A stretch of 64,000 nt of DNA, from NCBI RefSeq assembly GCF_000025345.1, contig NC_013757.1, forward strand, positions 3,472,001-3,536,000. The letters are read 5' to 3'. The DNA is from Geodermatophilus obscurus DSM 43160. GTDB lineage: Bacteria > Actinomycetota > Actinomycetes > Mycobacteriales > Geodermatophilaceae. Under the pieces are notes generated by a model. It was not told where the DNA came from. It saw only the letters and a program-made list of their open reading frames with translations, and made no database searches. Numbering within the stretch: position 1 is the stretch's first letter; each line of letters opens with the position of its first letter. Of this stretch, positions 37,668 to 46,767 are shown one piece after another. The position numbers were made by a program, and so were the translations under genes.

Positions 37668-38723
37668 TCAGCGCGCGGCGCCCTGCCGCAGCGCCCGGCT
37701 GACCGTCCTCCACCGCTCCAGCAGCGCCGCCGCCCGGCCGTCGTCCACGGCCGCGGCCGCCCGCTCCATGCCCGTCGCCAGGGCGTCGTGGAGCCGCACG
37801 GACCGCTCGTCGAAGGCGGCCAGCGCGGCGGCCGCGTTGAGCAGCACCGCGTCGCGCACCGGCCCGCGCTCCCCGTCGACCACCCGGCGGAACACGTCGG
37901 CGTTGAAGGCCGGGTCGCCGCCGCGCAGCGCGTCGACCCCCGACACCGGGACGCCCAGCGCCGCCGGGTCCACCCGGTCGGGCACGACCTCGCCCTCGCG
38001 CACCAGCCACGCCGACGACGTCGTGGCGGTGGTCAGCTCGTCCAGGCCGTCGTCCCCGCGGAACACCACCGCCCGCGTGCCGCGCTCGGCGAGCACCTCG
38101 GCCACCACGGGGGCCATGCGCGGGTCGGCGACGCCGATGGCGGCCGCGGCCGGGCGGGCCGGGTTGGTCAGCGGCCCGAGGAAGTTGAAGACCGTCGCGA
38201 TGCCGAGCTCGCGCCGGGGCACCGCGGCGTGGCGCATGCCCGGGTGGAAGACCGGCGCGAAGAAGAAGCCGATGCCGGCCTCCTCGACGCAGCGCGCGAC
38301 CGCGGGGGCGGGCAGGTCGATGACCACGCCCAGCGCCTCGAGGACGTCCGCGGAACCGGAGTACGACGACGCCGCGCGGCCGCCGTGCTTGGCGACCGGC
38401 ACGCCCGTGGCGGCGGTGACCACCGCGGCCATCGACGAGATGTTCACCGTGTGCGCGCCGTCGCCTCCGGTGCCGACGACGTCGACCGAGGCCAGCGGCA
38501 GCTCGACCGGCGTCGCCTGCGCCAGCATCTCCGTGGCCAGACCGCTGAGCTCCTGCGCGGCCACGCCCTTGGCGCGCAACGCGACGGCGAAGGCCGCGAT
38601 CTGCGCGGGGGTGGCCTCACCGGCCATGACCTCGCGCATGGCCCAGGCGGTGTCGGCGGCGGTGAGGTCCTCGCGCGCCAGCAGGCGGGTGAGCAGAGCC
38701 GGCCAGGTCGGTCGGGCGCTCAC
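37668..38723 (-). CDS. trpD: Anthranilate phosphoribosyltransferase
   Basis: Second step of tryptophan synthesis: anthranilate plus PRPP. 351 residues. PRPP loop [18 protein letters not shown] (about 80-97), [20 protein letters not shown] (about 109-128), [20 protein letters not shown] and [11 protein letters not shown]. The usual KHGNRA asparagine is Gly here. GTG 38723 overlaps the stop of the upstream receiver-domain gene (GTGA), so the two are co-transcribed. Counterpart of Rv2192c; other trp genes are not in the window. Confidence 0.94.
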   Translation of the reverse strand: MSARPTWPALLTRLLAREDLTAADTAWAMREVMAGEATPAQIAAFAVALRAKGVAAQELSGLATEMLAQATPVELPLASVDVVGTGGDGAHTVNISSMAAVVTAATGVPVAKHGGRAASSYSGSADVLEALGVVIDLPAPAVARCVEEAGIGFFFAPVFHPGMRHAAVPRRELGIATVFNFLGPLTNPARPAAAAIGVADPRMAPVVAEVLAERGTRAVVFRGDDGLDELTTATTSSAWLVREGEVVPDRVDPAALGVPVSGVDALRGGDPAFNADVFRRVVDGERGPVRDAVLLNAAAALAAFDERSVRLHDALATGMERAAAAVDDGRAAALLERWRTVSRALRQGAAR

Positions 38724-39136
38724 CGGGATACCGGGCGCCGCCCCGCGCGGTCGCGCAGCAGGTCGGCGACGACGGCGGGGGCGGTCAGCGGGTCGACCGG
38801 GAGGGGCAGGGTGGCGTCGGCCTGCGACCAGTGCGCCAGCCACCGATCGGGCTGGCGGGCGATCAGCACGCACAGCGCCGGGCGGTCGGCGACCTCGACG
38901 GTGAGCTGGCGGGCCAGCGCCAGGCCGCCGGTGGGCTGCGCCTCGCCGTCGAGGATGCAGAGGTCCACGCCGCCGCCGTCCACGGTGTCGACGACGTCCT
39001 CCCCCGTGGCGCACTCCACCCAGGTCAGGGGGCCCACGTCGGCGGCCGGACGGCGGCCCACCGCGGTGCGCACGGCGGCCCGCACGTCGGGCCGGGAGCT
39101 GTAGACCAGGACGGTGGCCGGGGCGGCGTCACTCAC
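38720..39136 (-). CDS. Receiver-like domain protein
   Basis: 138 residues. A CheY-like fold is suggested by [20 protein letters not shown] (residues 7-26), the [20 protein letters not shown] segment at the phospho-Asp position (about 57-76) and [19 protein letters not shown]. It lacks an output domain. The acidic pair near the N-terminus is replaced (YSSRPD), so phosphorylation is uncertain. GTG 39136 has TACGCT 7 nt upstream. It precedes trpD in the same operon, as in several actinobacteria. Confidence 0.75.
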   Translation of the reverse strand: MSDAAPATVLVYSSRPDVRAAVRTAVGRRPAADVGPLTWVECATGEDVVDTVDGGGVDLCILDGEAQPTGGLALARQLTVEVADRPALCVLIARQPDRWLAHWSQADATLPLPVDPLTAPAVVADLLRDRAGRRPVSR

Positions 39137-39143
39137 GGCGCCG

Positions 39144-39149
39144 AGCGTA
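39144..39149 (-). promoter_or_regulatory. -10 box of the receiver-trpD operon
   Basis: TACGCT on the minus strand, 7 nt before GTG 39136. Confidence 0.55.
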
Positions 39150-39255
39150 GTGGCAGCGGACCCGCTGACCAGGCAGCACCGGGCCTCGGTATCGAGGAGG
39201 TCACGGCGTCGGCACGCCGTCCCACCCGCGGTCGTGGCCTCACCGGGAACGATGC

Positions 39256-39261
39256 CATGAT
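39256..39261 (+). promoter_or_regulatory. -10 box of the ctaE-qcrCAB operon
   Basis: CATGAT, 7 nt before GTG 39269. It overlaps the alternative ATG starts at 39257 and 39260, which argues for the GTG. Confidence 0.45.
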
Positions 39262-39268
39262 GGGCGTC

Positions 39269-39883
39269 GTGACAACGGCTCCCGTGGCGAGCAGCACCTT
39301 CGACACCTCCCGGGTGCACTCCCTGACCCGACCGAACCTGGTGAGCGTCGGCACGATCATCTGGCTCTCCAGCGAGCTGATGTTCTTCGCCGGTCTGTTC
39401 GCCATGTACTTCACGGCGCGCGCCCGGGCCCTCGAGGGGTGGCCACCGGAGCCGACCGAACTGAACCTGCCCTACGCGCTGGTCTTCACGATCATCCTGG
39501 TGGCCTCCTCGGTCACCTGCCAGCTCGGCGTGTTCGCGGCCGAGCAGGGCAACGTCTACGGCCTGCGGCGCTGGTTCACGATCACCTTCGTCATGGGCCT
39601 GGTGTTCGTCCTGGCGCAGGCCAACGAGTACCGGGTGCTGGTGACCGAGCACGCCACGACGATCTCCAGCTCGACCTACGGCTCGGTCTTCTACCTGACG
39701 ACCGGCTTCCACGCCCTGCACGTGATCGGCGGGCTGGTGGCCTTCGTCTACCTGCTCATCCGGTCCACCATGGGCCGCTTCACGCCGGCACAGGCGACCG
39801 CGGCGATCGTGGTCTCCTACTACTGGCACTTCGTCGACGTCGTGTGGGTCGGGCTCTTCGCCACGATCTACCTGATCCGCTAG
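39269..39883 (+). CDS. ctaE: Cytochrome aa3 oxidase subunit III
   Basis: Structural subunit of the aa3-type oxidase in the bcc-aa3 supercomplex. 204 residues, five membrane helices. Segments [52 protein letters not shown] and [20 protein letters not shown] are typical. GTG 39269 is preferred over ATG 39257 by the CATGAT box 7 nt upstream and by homologue length. First gene of ctaE-qcrC-qcrA-qcrB, the order found in M. tuberculosis (Rv2193-2196). Confidence 0.95.
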   Translation: MTTAPVASSTFDTSRVHSLTRPNLVSVGTIIWLSSELMFFAGLFAMYFTARARALEGWPPEPTELNLPYALVFTIILVASSVTCQLGVFAAEQGNVYGLRRWFTITFVMGLVFVLAQANEYRVLVTEHATTISSSTYGSVFYLTTGFHALHVIGGLVAFVYLLIRSTMGRFTPAQATAAIVVSYYWHFVDVVWVGLFATIYLIR

Positions 39884-39890
39884 GGAAACG

Positions 39891-40778
39891 GTGTCCACTC
39901 CTGATCCGCACTCCGACGCCCTGACCGGCGAGGGGACGCCCCGGGGCCTCCGTCGCTGGTCCCGCCGTCCCGCCGTCGGTTCCCCCGCCGCCGCGGCCCG
40001 CATCCGGCGGCGCTCCAGGCAGCGCCGCCGCATCGCCAACGTGGCCGGCCTGATGGCCGCGCTCGTGCTCACCGGCACGCTGTACTCCGCCCTCGCGCCG
40101 GCCCAGGCGACCGCGCAGACCACCGCCACCGAGTCCTCCGCCGAGGCCGCCGGCCGCGAGCTGTACGAGCGCAGCTGCATCACCTGCCACGGCGAGAACC
40201 TCGAGGGCGTGCCGACCCGCGGGCCCTCCCTGATCGGTGTCGGCGAGGCCGCCGTGTACTTCCAGGTGCACACCGGCCGCATGCCGCTGGTCCGCCAGGA
40301 GGCCCAGGCGCCGGACAAGCCGGCGGTCTTCTCCGACGAGGAGATCGACCAGCTGATGGCCTACGTCCAGGCCAACGGTGGCGGCCCGACCCTCCCGTCC
40401 GGCGACCTGCGCGACGGCGACCTGGCCGAGGGCGGCGAGCTGTTCCGGCTCAACTGCGCCTCGTGCCACAACTTCGTCGGTGCCGGCGGCGCCCTCTCCT
40501 CCGGCAAGCGGGCCCCCAACCTCGACGACGCCAACGACCTCGAGGTCTACACCGCGATGCTGAGCGGCCCGGAGAACATGCCGGTCTTCGGGGACAACCA
40601 GCTCACCCCCGAGGAGAAGCGCTCCATCATCAACTACATCCAGACGGTCAAGGACCAGGCCGACCCGGGCGGCTTCGGCGCCGGGCGTCTCGGCCCCTCT
40701 GCCGAGGGCCTCGTCATCTGGGTCGTCGGCGTCGCGGCGCTGATGTTCGGCATCTTCTGGATGGGCAGCAAGGCGTGA
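39891..40778 (+). CDS. qcrC: Cytochrome bcc complex diheme cytochrome c subunit
   Basis: Transfers electrons from the Rieske centre to CtaC without a soluble cytochrome c. 295 residues: basic cytoplasmic N-terminus (about 1-45), anchor helix (about 46-68), two cytochrome c domains with CITCH (96-100) and CASCH (189-193) and Met ligands in the GRMPLV and PENMPVFG segments, then a C-terminal membrane helix ([18 protein letters not shown]). GTG 39891 is 7 nt after ctaE. Its stop overlaps a 50-codon ORF before qcrA. Confidence 0.95.
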   Translation: MSTPDPHSDALTGEGTPRGLRRWSRRPAVGSPAAAARIRRRSRQRRRIANVAGLMAALVLTGTLYSALAPAQATAQTTATESSAEAAGRELYERSCITCHGENLEGVPTRGPSLIGVGEAAVYFQVHTGRMPLVRQEAQAPDKPAVFSDEEIDQLMAYVQANGGGPTLPSGDLRDGDLAEGGELFRLNCASCHNFVGAGGALSSGKRAPNLDDANDLEVYTAMLSGPENMPVFGDNQLTPEEKRSIINYIQTVKDQADPGGFGAGRLGPSAEGLVIWVVGVAALMFGIFWMGSKA

Positions 40779-40927
40779 GCACGCGCACCGTCTCCCCCAC
40801 CGCACCACGAGCGCTGAGCACGCGCATCGGCGAGGAGGTAGCACCGGTGAGCGAGCTCGCGAGCTCACGCAGCAACACGGCAGCACTGGTCACGCTCCCG
40901 ACGAGCGCGAGCGAGGAGGAAGCGTGA
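40775..40927 (+). CDS. Candidate 50-residue protein between qcrC and qcrA
   Basis: GTG 40775 overlaps the qcrC stop (GTGA) and its own stop 40925-40927 overlaps the qcrA GTG (GTGA), so it tiles exactly between the two genes with 4-nt overlaps. The product is hydrophilic, Ser/Thr/Ala-rich, starting [16 protein letters not shown] and ending PTSASEEEA; no membrane helix. Its first four codons repeat those of qcrA (gtgagcacgcgc), so it may have arisen by duplication of the qcrA start. An internal GTG at 40848 with GAGGAGG could give a 26-residue form. Unrecognised. Confidence 0.45.
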   Translation: MSTRTVSPTAPRALSTRIGEEVAPVSELASSRSNTAALVTLPTSASEEEA

Positions 40928-42036
40928 GCACGCGCGAGAGCGCCCCCGGCTCCACCGGCGGCGCGGACGTCCCCGGCCCCCTGCACGGCGGTCCGGACGA
41001 CGACTACACCCCAGAGCAGCTCGCGACCATGACGCGCGAGGAGCTCGACCTGCTGGGCGCCCGGTACGACGGCGTGCAGGTCCTGCACGTCGACCCGGGC
41101 CCCGAGCCGGGCTCCGCGGTGGAGAAGCAGGCCGTCCGCCAGGTCGCCCTGACCTTCGCCCTCGCCGGGCTGACCGCGTTCGCGGCCTTCGTGATCTATG
41201 TCGGCTCCGGCTGGTTCCTCCCCGACTGGCAGTGGGACATCACCGACAGCGGCTGGAGCGCCCTGTTCACCCCGCTGATCGGAGCGCTCGGGGGGCTGGC
41301 CCTGACGCTGGTGGGCGTCGGGCTGGTGCTCTACACCAAGAAGCTGCTGCCGCACGAGACCGCGGTGCAGGACAAGCACGACGGCTCCCACTTCGACCGG
41401 GTCACCACCGGCGCCACCCTCGTCGGCGGCCTGCACAACAGCGGCCTGGCCCGCCGGAAGCTGATCACCCGCTCGCTGGTGTTCATGGGCAGCGGGATCG
41501 GGCTGATGCTGCTCATGCCGCTCGGCGGTCTGATCCGCAACCCCAACACCGGCGACCCGCTGGGGACCACCAGCTGGGCCGAGGGCGTCCGCCTCGTGCG
41601 CGACGACGGCAGCCCCATCCGCCCCGGTGACCAGCAGCCCGGCTCCCTGGAGACGGTCTTCCCGGCCGTCCCGGGCGGCAACCGGCAGTCCGACGCGGCG
41701 ACGATGCTCATCCGGCTGCGCCCGGAGCAGCTGTCGGTCGACCGCCCCCGCACCGGCCAGGAGGACTTCGGCTACGGCGACTACGTCGCCTACTCGAAGA
41801 TCTGCACCCACGCCGGCTGCCCCGTCTCGCTGTACGAGCAGGAGACCAGTCGCATCCTGTGCCCGTGCCACCAGTCGCAGTTCGACGTGACGCAGGGTTC
41901 CAAGCCGGTCTTCGGCCCGGCGACCCGCCCGCTGCCGCAGCTGCCCATCACTGTCGACGACGAGGGCTTCTTCGTAGCGCGTAGTGACTACATTGAAGCT
42001 GTTGGCCCCACCTACTGGAACCGGGAGCGCATCTGA
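40924..42036 (+). CDS. qcrA: Rieske iron-sulfur subunit of the cytochrome bcc complex
   Basis: 370 residues, the long actinobacterial form with three N-terminal membrane helices (about 75-100, 112-137, 180-200) and a C-terminal Rieske domain. 2Fe-2S ligands: CTHAGCP (about 295-301) and CPCHQSQF (about 314-321). It accepts electrons from menaquinol and passes them to QcrC. The acidic N-terminus ([17 protein letters not shown]) is cytoplasmic. The stop overlaps the qcrB ATG by one nucleotide (TGATG). Confidence 0.95.
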   Translation: MSTRESAPGSTGGADVPGPLHGGPDDDYTPEQLATMTREELDLLGARYDGVQVLHVDPGPEPGSAVEKQAVRQVALTFALAGLTAFAAFVIYVGSGWFLPDWQWDITDSGWSALFTPLIGALGGLALTLVGVGLVLYTKKLLPHETAVQDKHDGSHFDRVTTGATLVGGLHNSGLARRKLITRSLVFMGSGIGLMLLMPLGGLIRNPNTGDPLGTTSWAEGVRLVRDDGSPIRPGDQQPGSLETVFPAVPGGNRQSDAATMLIRLRPEQLSVDRPRTGQEDFGYGDYVAYSKICTHAGCPVSLYEQETSRILCPCHQSQFDVTQGSKPVFGPATRPLPQLPITVDDEGFFVARSDYIEAVGPTYWNRERI

Positions 42037-43697
42037 TGGCTCGTACCGCCACAGCGCCGGGTGTCCCGACCACCGCACTGGGCAAGGCGGCGCTGGAGGT
42101 CGACGACCGTCTGATCGTCGCCGGTCCGCTGCGCCGCACCCTGAACAAGGTCTTCCCCGACCACTGGTCGTTCCTGCTCGGTGAGATCGCGCTCTACGCG
42201 TTCGTCATCCTGCTCCTGTCCGGCACGTACCTGACCTTCTTCTACGACGCCTCGCTGCGCGAGGTCGTCTACGAGGGCACGTACGCGCCGCTGCGGGGGC
42301 TGGAGATGTCGGCGGCGTACGACTCCGCCCTGAACCTGTCCTTCGACGTCCGCGGCGGCCTGTTCATGCGGCAGGTCCACCACTGGGCGGCCCTGCTGTT
42401 CGTGGCCGCCATCGTGGTGCACCTGCTGCGCATCTTCTTCACCGGCGCCTTCCGGCGTCCCCGGGAGACGAACTGGCTGATCGGTGTCGGTCTGCTGCTG
42501 CTGGCCCTGGGCGAGGGCTTCACCGGCTACTCCCTGCCCGACGACCTGCTCTCCGGCACGGGCCTGCGCATCGCGTCGGCGATCATCCTGTCCATCCCCG
42601 TGGTGGGCACCTGGGCCCACTGGGCGGTGTTCAACGGCGACTACGTCGGCGAGTACATCATCGGGCGCTTCTACATCGCCCACGTGCTCATCATCCCGGC
42701 GGTCCTGTTGGGCCTGATCGCCGTCCACCTGCTGATCCTGGTCAAGCAGAAGCACACCCAGTTCCCCGGCCCGGGGCGGACCGAGCACAACGTGGTCGGC
42801 AACCGGCTCTTCCCGGCCTTCGCCGGCAAGGCGGGCGGCTTGTTCTTCATCGTCTTCGGCGTCATCGCGGCGCTCGGCGGCCTGGTGCAGATCAACCCGG
42901 TGTGGCTGTGGGGCCCGTACAACCCGGCCCAGGTCTCGGCCGCGTCCCAGCCGGACTGGTACATCATGTTCCTCGACGGCTCGACGCGACTCTTCCCGGC
43001 GTGGGACATCAACCTGCCCGGCGACTACACGATCCCGGCGCTGTTCTGGCCGACCGTCGTCATCGCAGGTCTGATCTTCACCGTCCTCGCGCTCTACCCC
43101 ATGATCGAGCGCAAGCTGACCCGCGACACGGCCTCGCACCACCTGCTCCAGCGTCCCCGCGACGTCCCGGTGCGGACCTCGCTGGGCGTCATGGCGCTGA
43201 CCTTCTACATCGTGCTCATGCTCTCGGGCGCCAACGACGTCATCGCCGAGCGGTTCGACATCAGCCTCAACGCGATGACCTGGGCCGGACGGATCGGCGT
43301 GCTGATCCTGCCGCCGATCGCCTACGTGCTCACCTACCGGATCTGCCTCGGGCTGCAGAAGCACGACCGTGAGGTCCTGGAGCACGGTCTCGAGACCGGC
43401 GTCATCCGGCGGCTGCCGCACGGTGAGTTCATCGAGGTGCACCAGCCCCTCGGCCCGGTCGACGAGCACGGCCACAGCCAGCTGGCCTACGGCGGCGCTC
43501 CGGTGCCCAAGCGGATGAACCAGGTGGGCGGCGCCCGCCGGGCCATCCGTGGCTTCTTCAAGCCGATCGAGGAGCCGGCGCAGGTCGAGCTCGAGCAGCG
43601 CCGCGACGAGCACGGCCTGGCGGCTGCGGAGTCCCGGGAGCTCACCACCTCCGGTCGCCCCTCCGACGGTGGCCGACCGCAGGAGCCGCGCGACTGA
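42036..43697 (+). CDS. qcrB: Cytochrome b subunit of the bcc complex
   Basis: 553 residues. Menaquinol-oxidising, two b-haem subunit with eight membrane helices: [40 protein letters not shown] (haem His), [40 protein letters not shown] (haem His), the Qo-site segment [14 protein letters not shown] in place of the PEW motif region, and three further C-terminal helices. A long hydrophilic tail (about 440-553) is typical of actinobacteria. A perfect terminator hairpin follows at 43709. Confidence 0.95.
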   Translation: MARTATAPGVPTTALGKAALEVDDRLIVAGPLRRTLNKVFPDHWSFLLGEIALYAFVILLLSGTYLTFFYDASLREVVYEGTYAPLRGLEMSAAYDSALNLSFDVRGGLFMRQVHHWAALLFVAAIVVHLLRIFFTGAFRRPRETNWLIGVGLLLLALGEGFTGYSLPDDLLSGTGLRIASAIILSIPVVGTWAHWAVFNGDYVGEYIIGRFYIAHVLIIPAVLLGLIAVHLLILVKQKHTQFPGPGRTEHNVVGNRLFPAFAGKAGGLFFIVFGVIAALGGLVQINPVWLWGPYNPAQVSAASQPDWYIMFLDGSTRLFPAWDINLPGDYTIPALFWPTVVIAGLIFTVLALYPMIERKLTRDTASHHLLQRPRDVPVRTSLGVMALTFYIVLMLSGANDVIAERFDISLNAMTWAGRIGVLILPPIAYVLTYRICLGLQKHDREVLEHGLETGVIRRLPHGEFIEVHQPLGPVDEHGHSQLAYGGAPVPKRMNQVGGARRAIRGFFKPIEEPAQVELEQRRDEHGLAAAESRELTTSGRPSDGGRPQEPRD

Positions 43698-43708
43698 GCA
43701 CCCGCACC

Positions 43709-43753
43709 ACGCAGCAGGGCCCCGACGGAGTTCCCGTCGGGGCCCTGCTGCGT
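43709..43753 (+). terminator. Terminator after qcrB
   Basis: GCAGCAGGGCCCCGACGG (43711-43728) pairs perfectly with CCGTCGGGGCCCTGCTGC (43734-43751), loop AGTTC; flanking AC/GT extend the stem. No long T-run, as is usual in high-GC actinobacteria. Confidence 0.85.
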
Positions 43754-44334
43754 TGTGGGCTCCGCTGCCCGGCGGGCCGACGCCGGCCGACCCCCCTTCC
43801 CCGTCGGCGCCGTCCGGTGGAGACGCCACCGGACCGGGTGGCCGTCCCCGCCCCTGAGCGCTCGCCAGGGACGCGGTGGCGCCGGGCCGCACCGTGGGCC
43901 GCCGACACCGTCGAGGACGGGCCGCCCTGCCCGTCGACAACGCACCCGCTCCGCGCCGCGCCGGCCGCGCACACCACCGACATCACGGCGTCCGGGCGAC
44001 CAGCACCGGGCCGGCCAGCGATCCAACGCCCGGGCGCCGACCTCGTGGCCGCGGTGGCCGTCGGCGGTCGGGGTCCCCGAGCGGGTGTGCGCACTCCCCT
44101 GTTCCGCCCCTCCGTACGTGCCCGGCGGGAGTGGGTCTCGGCGGGAGTGGGTCTCGGCGGGAGTGGGTCTCCACGGGGTCGACCCTGAGCCGCCCTGCGG
44201 CCCGCTGAGGCGTCGGTGGGTCCGGTGCGTCCCCGAAGGCGCGGGGTCGCGTCGCGGCACGCTGCAGGGCCCTCAGCGGGCTCCGGCGGGCGGCGCGCCC
44301 GGCGTGACGACCCGCGGCCGTGCCGGACACGACG
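43754..44334. other. Gene-poor gap between convergent qcrB and ctaF
   Basis: About 580 bp. Open frames exist on both strands, but all are Arg/Pro/Gly-rich, lack a placed ribosome binding site and match nothing I recognise. In M. tuberculosis two genes (Rv2197c and mmpS3) lie at this point. It contains a 16-bp x3 tandem repeat at 44124-44171. Confidence 0.5.
44124..44171 (+). repeat. Tandem repeat, 16 bp x 3, exact
   Basis: Unit GGCGGGAGTGGGTCTC at 44124-44139, 44140-44155 and 44156-44171, identical in all three copies. As the unit is not a multiple of 3, a translation would shift frame in each unit, which argues against a coding repeat. Confidence 0.9.
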
Positions 44335-44368
44335 AGGGCCCCTCCCCGCCGCAGCGGAGAGGGGCCCT
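44335..44368. terminator. Terminator downstream of ctaF
   Basis: AGGGCCCCTC (44335-44344) pairs with GAGGGGCCCT (44359-44368). It lies 15 nt beyond the ctaF stop. Confidence 0.7.
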
Positions 44369-44382
44369 GGAGGAGCGGGAGG

Positions 44383-44784
44383 TCAGCCCTGCGCGTTCTG
44401 CCCGACGTAGTACTCGAAGAGCAGCCCGCCGACGGTGATCAGGATTGCCGCACCTGCGAGCAGGATCAGCCAGGTGTAGAAGAACGCCAGCGCCAGGCCC
44501 ATCAGGCCGGCCGACAGCGCGATGCCGAAGGGCCAGTAGCTGCCGGGGCTGAAGAAGCCCAGCTCGCCCGCGCCGTCGGCGATGTCGGCGTCCTTGCGGT
44601 CCTCCGGACGGGCGTCGATGCGCCGCGAGACGAACCAGAAGAAGCCGCCAACGAGGAACGTCAGCCCGCCGGAGAGGACGAGGGCCGTGGTGCCGATCGG
44701 CTCACGGGACCAGATGCCGTAGACGGCGGCCATGACGAGGCAGAAGACGCCGATGGCGTTGAAGATGAGCGCTTCGACCTTCAC
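44383..44784 (-). CDS. ctaF: Cytochrome aa3 oxidase subunit IV
   Basis: Small actinobacterial oxidase subunit, 133 residues with four membrane helices. ALIFNAIGVFCLVMAAVYGI (5-24), TTALVLSGGLTFLVGGFFWF, FSPGSYWPFGIALSAGLMGL and a last helix before EYYVGQNAQG, the conserved C-terminal signature. Co-transcribed with ctaC 45 nt upstream. Terminator at 44335. Confidence 0.95.
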   Translation of the reverse strand: MKVEALIFNAIGVFCLVMAAVYGIWSREPIGTTALVLSGGLTFLVGGFFWFVSRRIDARPEDRKDADIADGAGELGFFSPGSYWPFGIALSAGLMGLALAFFYTWLILLAGAAILITVGGLLFEYYVGQNAQG

Positions 44785-44829
44785 GGCCGTCCCTCCTGCG
44801 TGGTCTGCGGTGCGCGGGTGGTGGACACG

Positions 44830-45699
44830 TCAGCCGTCGGCCCGCTGCAGGTCGTCGATCAGGTCGAACGGCGCGGTGCTCGTCGCCGCGCCCGGCTGAC
44901 CGATGCTCTCCAGCGCGTCGTAGGTGCTCAAGCCCGACTCGCGCGCGGCCAGGTAGGCGTCGTAGTCGGCCGCCGAGACCGCCCGCACCTCGAAGTTCAT
45001 GTAGGCGTGGTAGGTGCCGCAGAGCTCGGCGCAGCGGCCCACGAAGGCACCCTCCTCGCGGACGGTCACCTCGAAGACGTTGTCCCGGCCGTTCTCGTTG
45101 CCCGGGATGACGTCGAGCTTGAAGAGGAACTCCGGCACCCAGAACGAGTGGATGACGTCGGCCGAGGCCAACTCGAAGCGGACGGTCTCGTCGGTGGGCA
45201 CCACGAGGATCGGGATCTCCTCGCTGTTGCCGACCGTGTTGATCGGCTCGCCGTCGGCCCCCGTGGTCTCCGGGTAGACGAACTGCCAGTTCCACTTGAA
45301 GGCGTTGACCGCGATGGTCACGTCCGGGTCGGCACTGCGCTCCTGCACCCGGTTCTGCACCACCACAGTGAAGAAGAACAGCCCGGCGATGATGAGGAAC
45401 GGGATGATCGTGTAGACGATCTCCAGCGGCAGGTTGTACGCCGTCTGCTTGGGCAGCTCGTCACCGCGCTTGCGGTGCATGACGACCGACCAGCCGATGA
45501 GCCCCCACACCGCGAAACCGACGATCAGGGCCGCGATGACCGACCAGATCCAGAGGGTCCGCATCTCGTAGGCCTCGTCGGTGATCCCGTCGGGCCAGCC
45601 CCAGCGCCAGAACTCGTTGTTCGGGGTGCACCCGGTCAGGGCGAGCACCCCCAGGAGACCGAGCGCGGCGACCCGCGCGAGCCTGCTGCCTCGAGCCAC
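44830..45699 (-). CDS. ctaC: Cytochrome aa3 oxidase subunit II
   Basis: Receives electrons from QcrC at the CuA centre. 289 residues. Lipoprotein signal with lipobox LALTGC (about 19-24); two membrane helices (about 48-72 and 92-115); periplasm-side cupredoxin domain with WNWQFVYPE, DVIHSFWVPEF and the CuA motif CAELCGTYHAYM (about 215-226). GTG 45699. A TAGTCT box at 45805-45810 implies a leader of about 100 nt. Near the start point lies the inverted repeat CTGTGCCGACCACAG (45781-45795), a possible operator. CtaD is not in the window. Confidence 0.95.
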   Translation of the reverse strand: MARGSRLARVAALGLLGVLALTGCTPNNEFWRWGWPDGITDEAYEMRTLWIWSVIAALIVGFAVWGLIGWSVVMHRKRGDELPKQTAYNLPLEIVYTIIPFLIIAGLFFFTVVVQNRVQERSADPDVTIAVNAFKWNWQFVYPETTGADGEPINTVGNSEEIPILVVPTDETVRFELASADVIHSFWVPEFLFKLDVIPGNENGRDNVFEVTVREEGAFVGRCAELCGTYHAYMNFEVRAVSAADYDAYLAARESGLSTYDALESIGQPGAATSTAPFDLIDDLQRADG

Positions 45700-45804
45700 T
45701 GCTCGCTGCCTCCTCGTCCTCGTCCGGTACGCCGGACGGTCGTCCTGGCCGGCCGTCAGCCGGTGCCCGGCGAACGGCGCCTGTGCCGACCACAGTCTGC
45801 GGCG

Positions 45805-45810
45805 AGACTA
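45805..45810 (-). promoter_or_regulatory. -10 box of ctaC-ctaF
   Basis: TAGTCT on the minus strand, about 106 nt before GTG 45699. Confidence 0.4.
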
Positions 45811-45974
45811 GCCGACCCCGCACGGCGGCCGACCACCGGAGACTCGGCTCCGGCGGGTCGGGTCGCCGGGCGGCCCGACGAGGGCGGGGCGGTCCGCGCC
45901 GGACGGCGGCCGGGACCCGACGGCGGCACGGTGAGCCCCCTCACCGGCGCACCCTCCCCCGGCGCACCGCCGGT

Positions 45975-45980
45975 TACAGT
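45975..45980 (+). promoter_or_regulatory. -10 box of the 45988 gene
   Basis: TACAGT, 7 nt before GTG 45988: leaderless type. Confidence 0.6.
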
Positions 45981-45987
45981 CGGGGCC

Positions 45988-46353
45988 GTGTTCACCCGGC
46001 TGCTGACGCCCAAGTGGGTGCTCCTGCACCTGGTGGTGGCCGCCCTCTTCGTCGCCACCTTCTTCCTGGGGTACTGGCAGCTGTCCAAGGCCGAGGCCGG
46101 CGGCGGCGCGGTGAACTGGAGCTATGCGCTGCAGTGGCCGCTGTACGGGTTCATGGGCCTCGGCTTCTACGTGAAGATGTGCCTCGACGAGGTCCGTCGC
46201 GACCCCGACGAGGACGAGCCGGGCGCCGACCTCGTCCTCTACCAGCGGCCGCGCATCGACACCTCGGGTGACCCGGAGCTGGCGGCCTACAACGCCTACC
46301 TCGCCGAGCTCAACGAGCGGGCACTGCAGCAGCGGACCGAGCATGGCCGCTGA
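45988..46353 (+). CDS. Small two-helix membrane protein
   Basis: 121 residues. Helix 1 (about 10-32) WVLLHLVVAALFVATFFLGY followed by WQL resembles the first helix of SURF1-type oxidase assembly factors; helix 2 (about 46-68) ALQWPLYGFMGLGFYVKMCL. An acidic cytoplasmic tail follows. No SURF1 periplasmic domain, so that similarity may be superficial. Divergent from ctaC and coupled (11-nt overlap) to the DUF3817 gene, a link often seen in actinobacteria. Function unknown; a role in respiration is inferred only from location. Confidence 0.75.
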   Translation: MFTRLLTPKWVLLHLVVAALFVATFFLGYWQLSKAEAGGGAVNWSYALQWPLYGFMGLGFYVKMCLDEVRRDPDEDEPGADLVLYQRPRIDTSGDPELAAYNAYLAELNERALQQRTEHGR

Positions 46354-46714
46354 ACCGACGACGGCCTCCCGGCTGCCCCGTGCACTGGCCCGCCGGGTTG
46401 GCCGTGACGTCCCCGCGGCCCTGACCCGATACCGGGTGATGGCCTGGATCGTCGGGGTCCTGCTCATCGCGCTGATCCTGGTCGCCGTCCCGCTCAAGTA
46501 CCTCGGCGGCATCGAGGGGCCGGTGACCGTCCTCGGCACCCTGCACGGCTGGCTCTACTTCGTCTTCTTCCTGACCGCCTGCGACCTCGCCCTGCGCGCC
46601 TCCTGGACGTTGCGCGGCACGCTTCTCACCCTGGTGGCAGGCACCGTTCCGATCCTGTCCTTCGTGGCCGAGCGCAACGCCACGCGCAAGACCCGCGCCG
46701 GCGCTCGCGTCTGA
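46343..46714 (+). CDS. DUF3817 family membrane protein
   Basis: 123 residues, three membrane helices. The family pattern is clear: TRYRVMAWIVGVLLIALILV (about 28-47), PLKYLGG, LGTLHGWLYFVFFLTACDLA and LLTLVAGTVPILSFVAER near the end. Overlaps the preceding gene by 11 nt. Function unknown; similar proteins are annotated as integral membrane proteins near oxidase genes. Confidence 0.88.
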   Translation: MAAEPTTASRLPRALARRVGRDVPAALTRYRVMAWIVGVLLIALILVAVPLKYLGGIEGPVTVLGTLHGWLYFVFFLTACDLALRASWTLRGTLLTLVAGTVPILSFVAERNATRKTRAGARV

Positions 46715-46767
46715 CCCTGCCGCGGCCACCCCGCCGGCACACGACGACCCCCCGGAGAACCACGCCC

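Noticed and set aside
43755-44438. Plus- and minus-strand ORFs in the qcrB/ctaF gap
   Set aside because: Low-complexity Arg/Pro/Gly products, no placed ribosome binding site, and a frame-breaking 16-bp tandem repeat.
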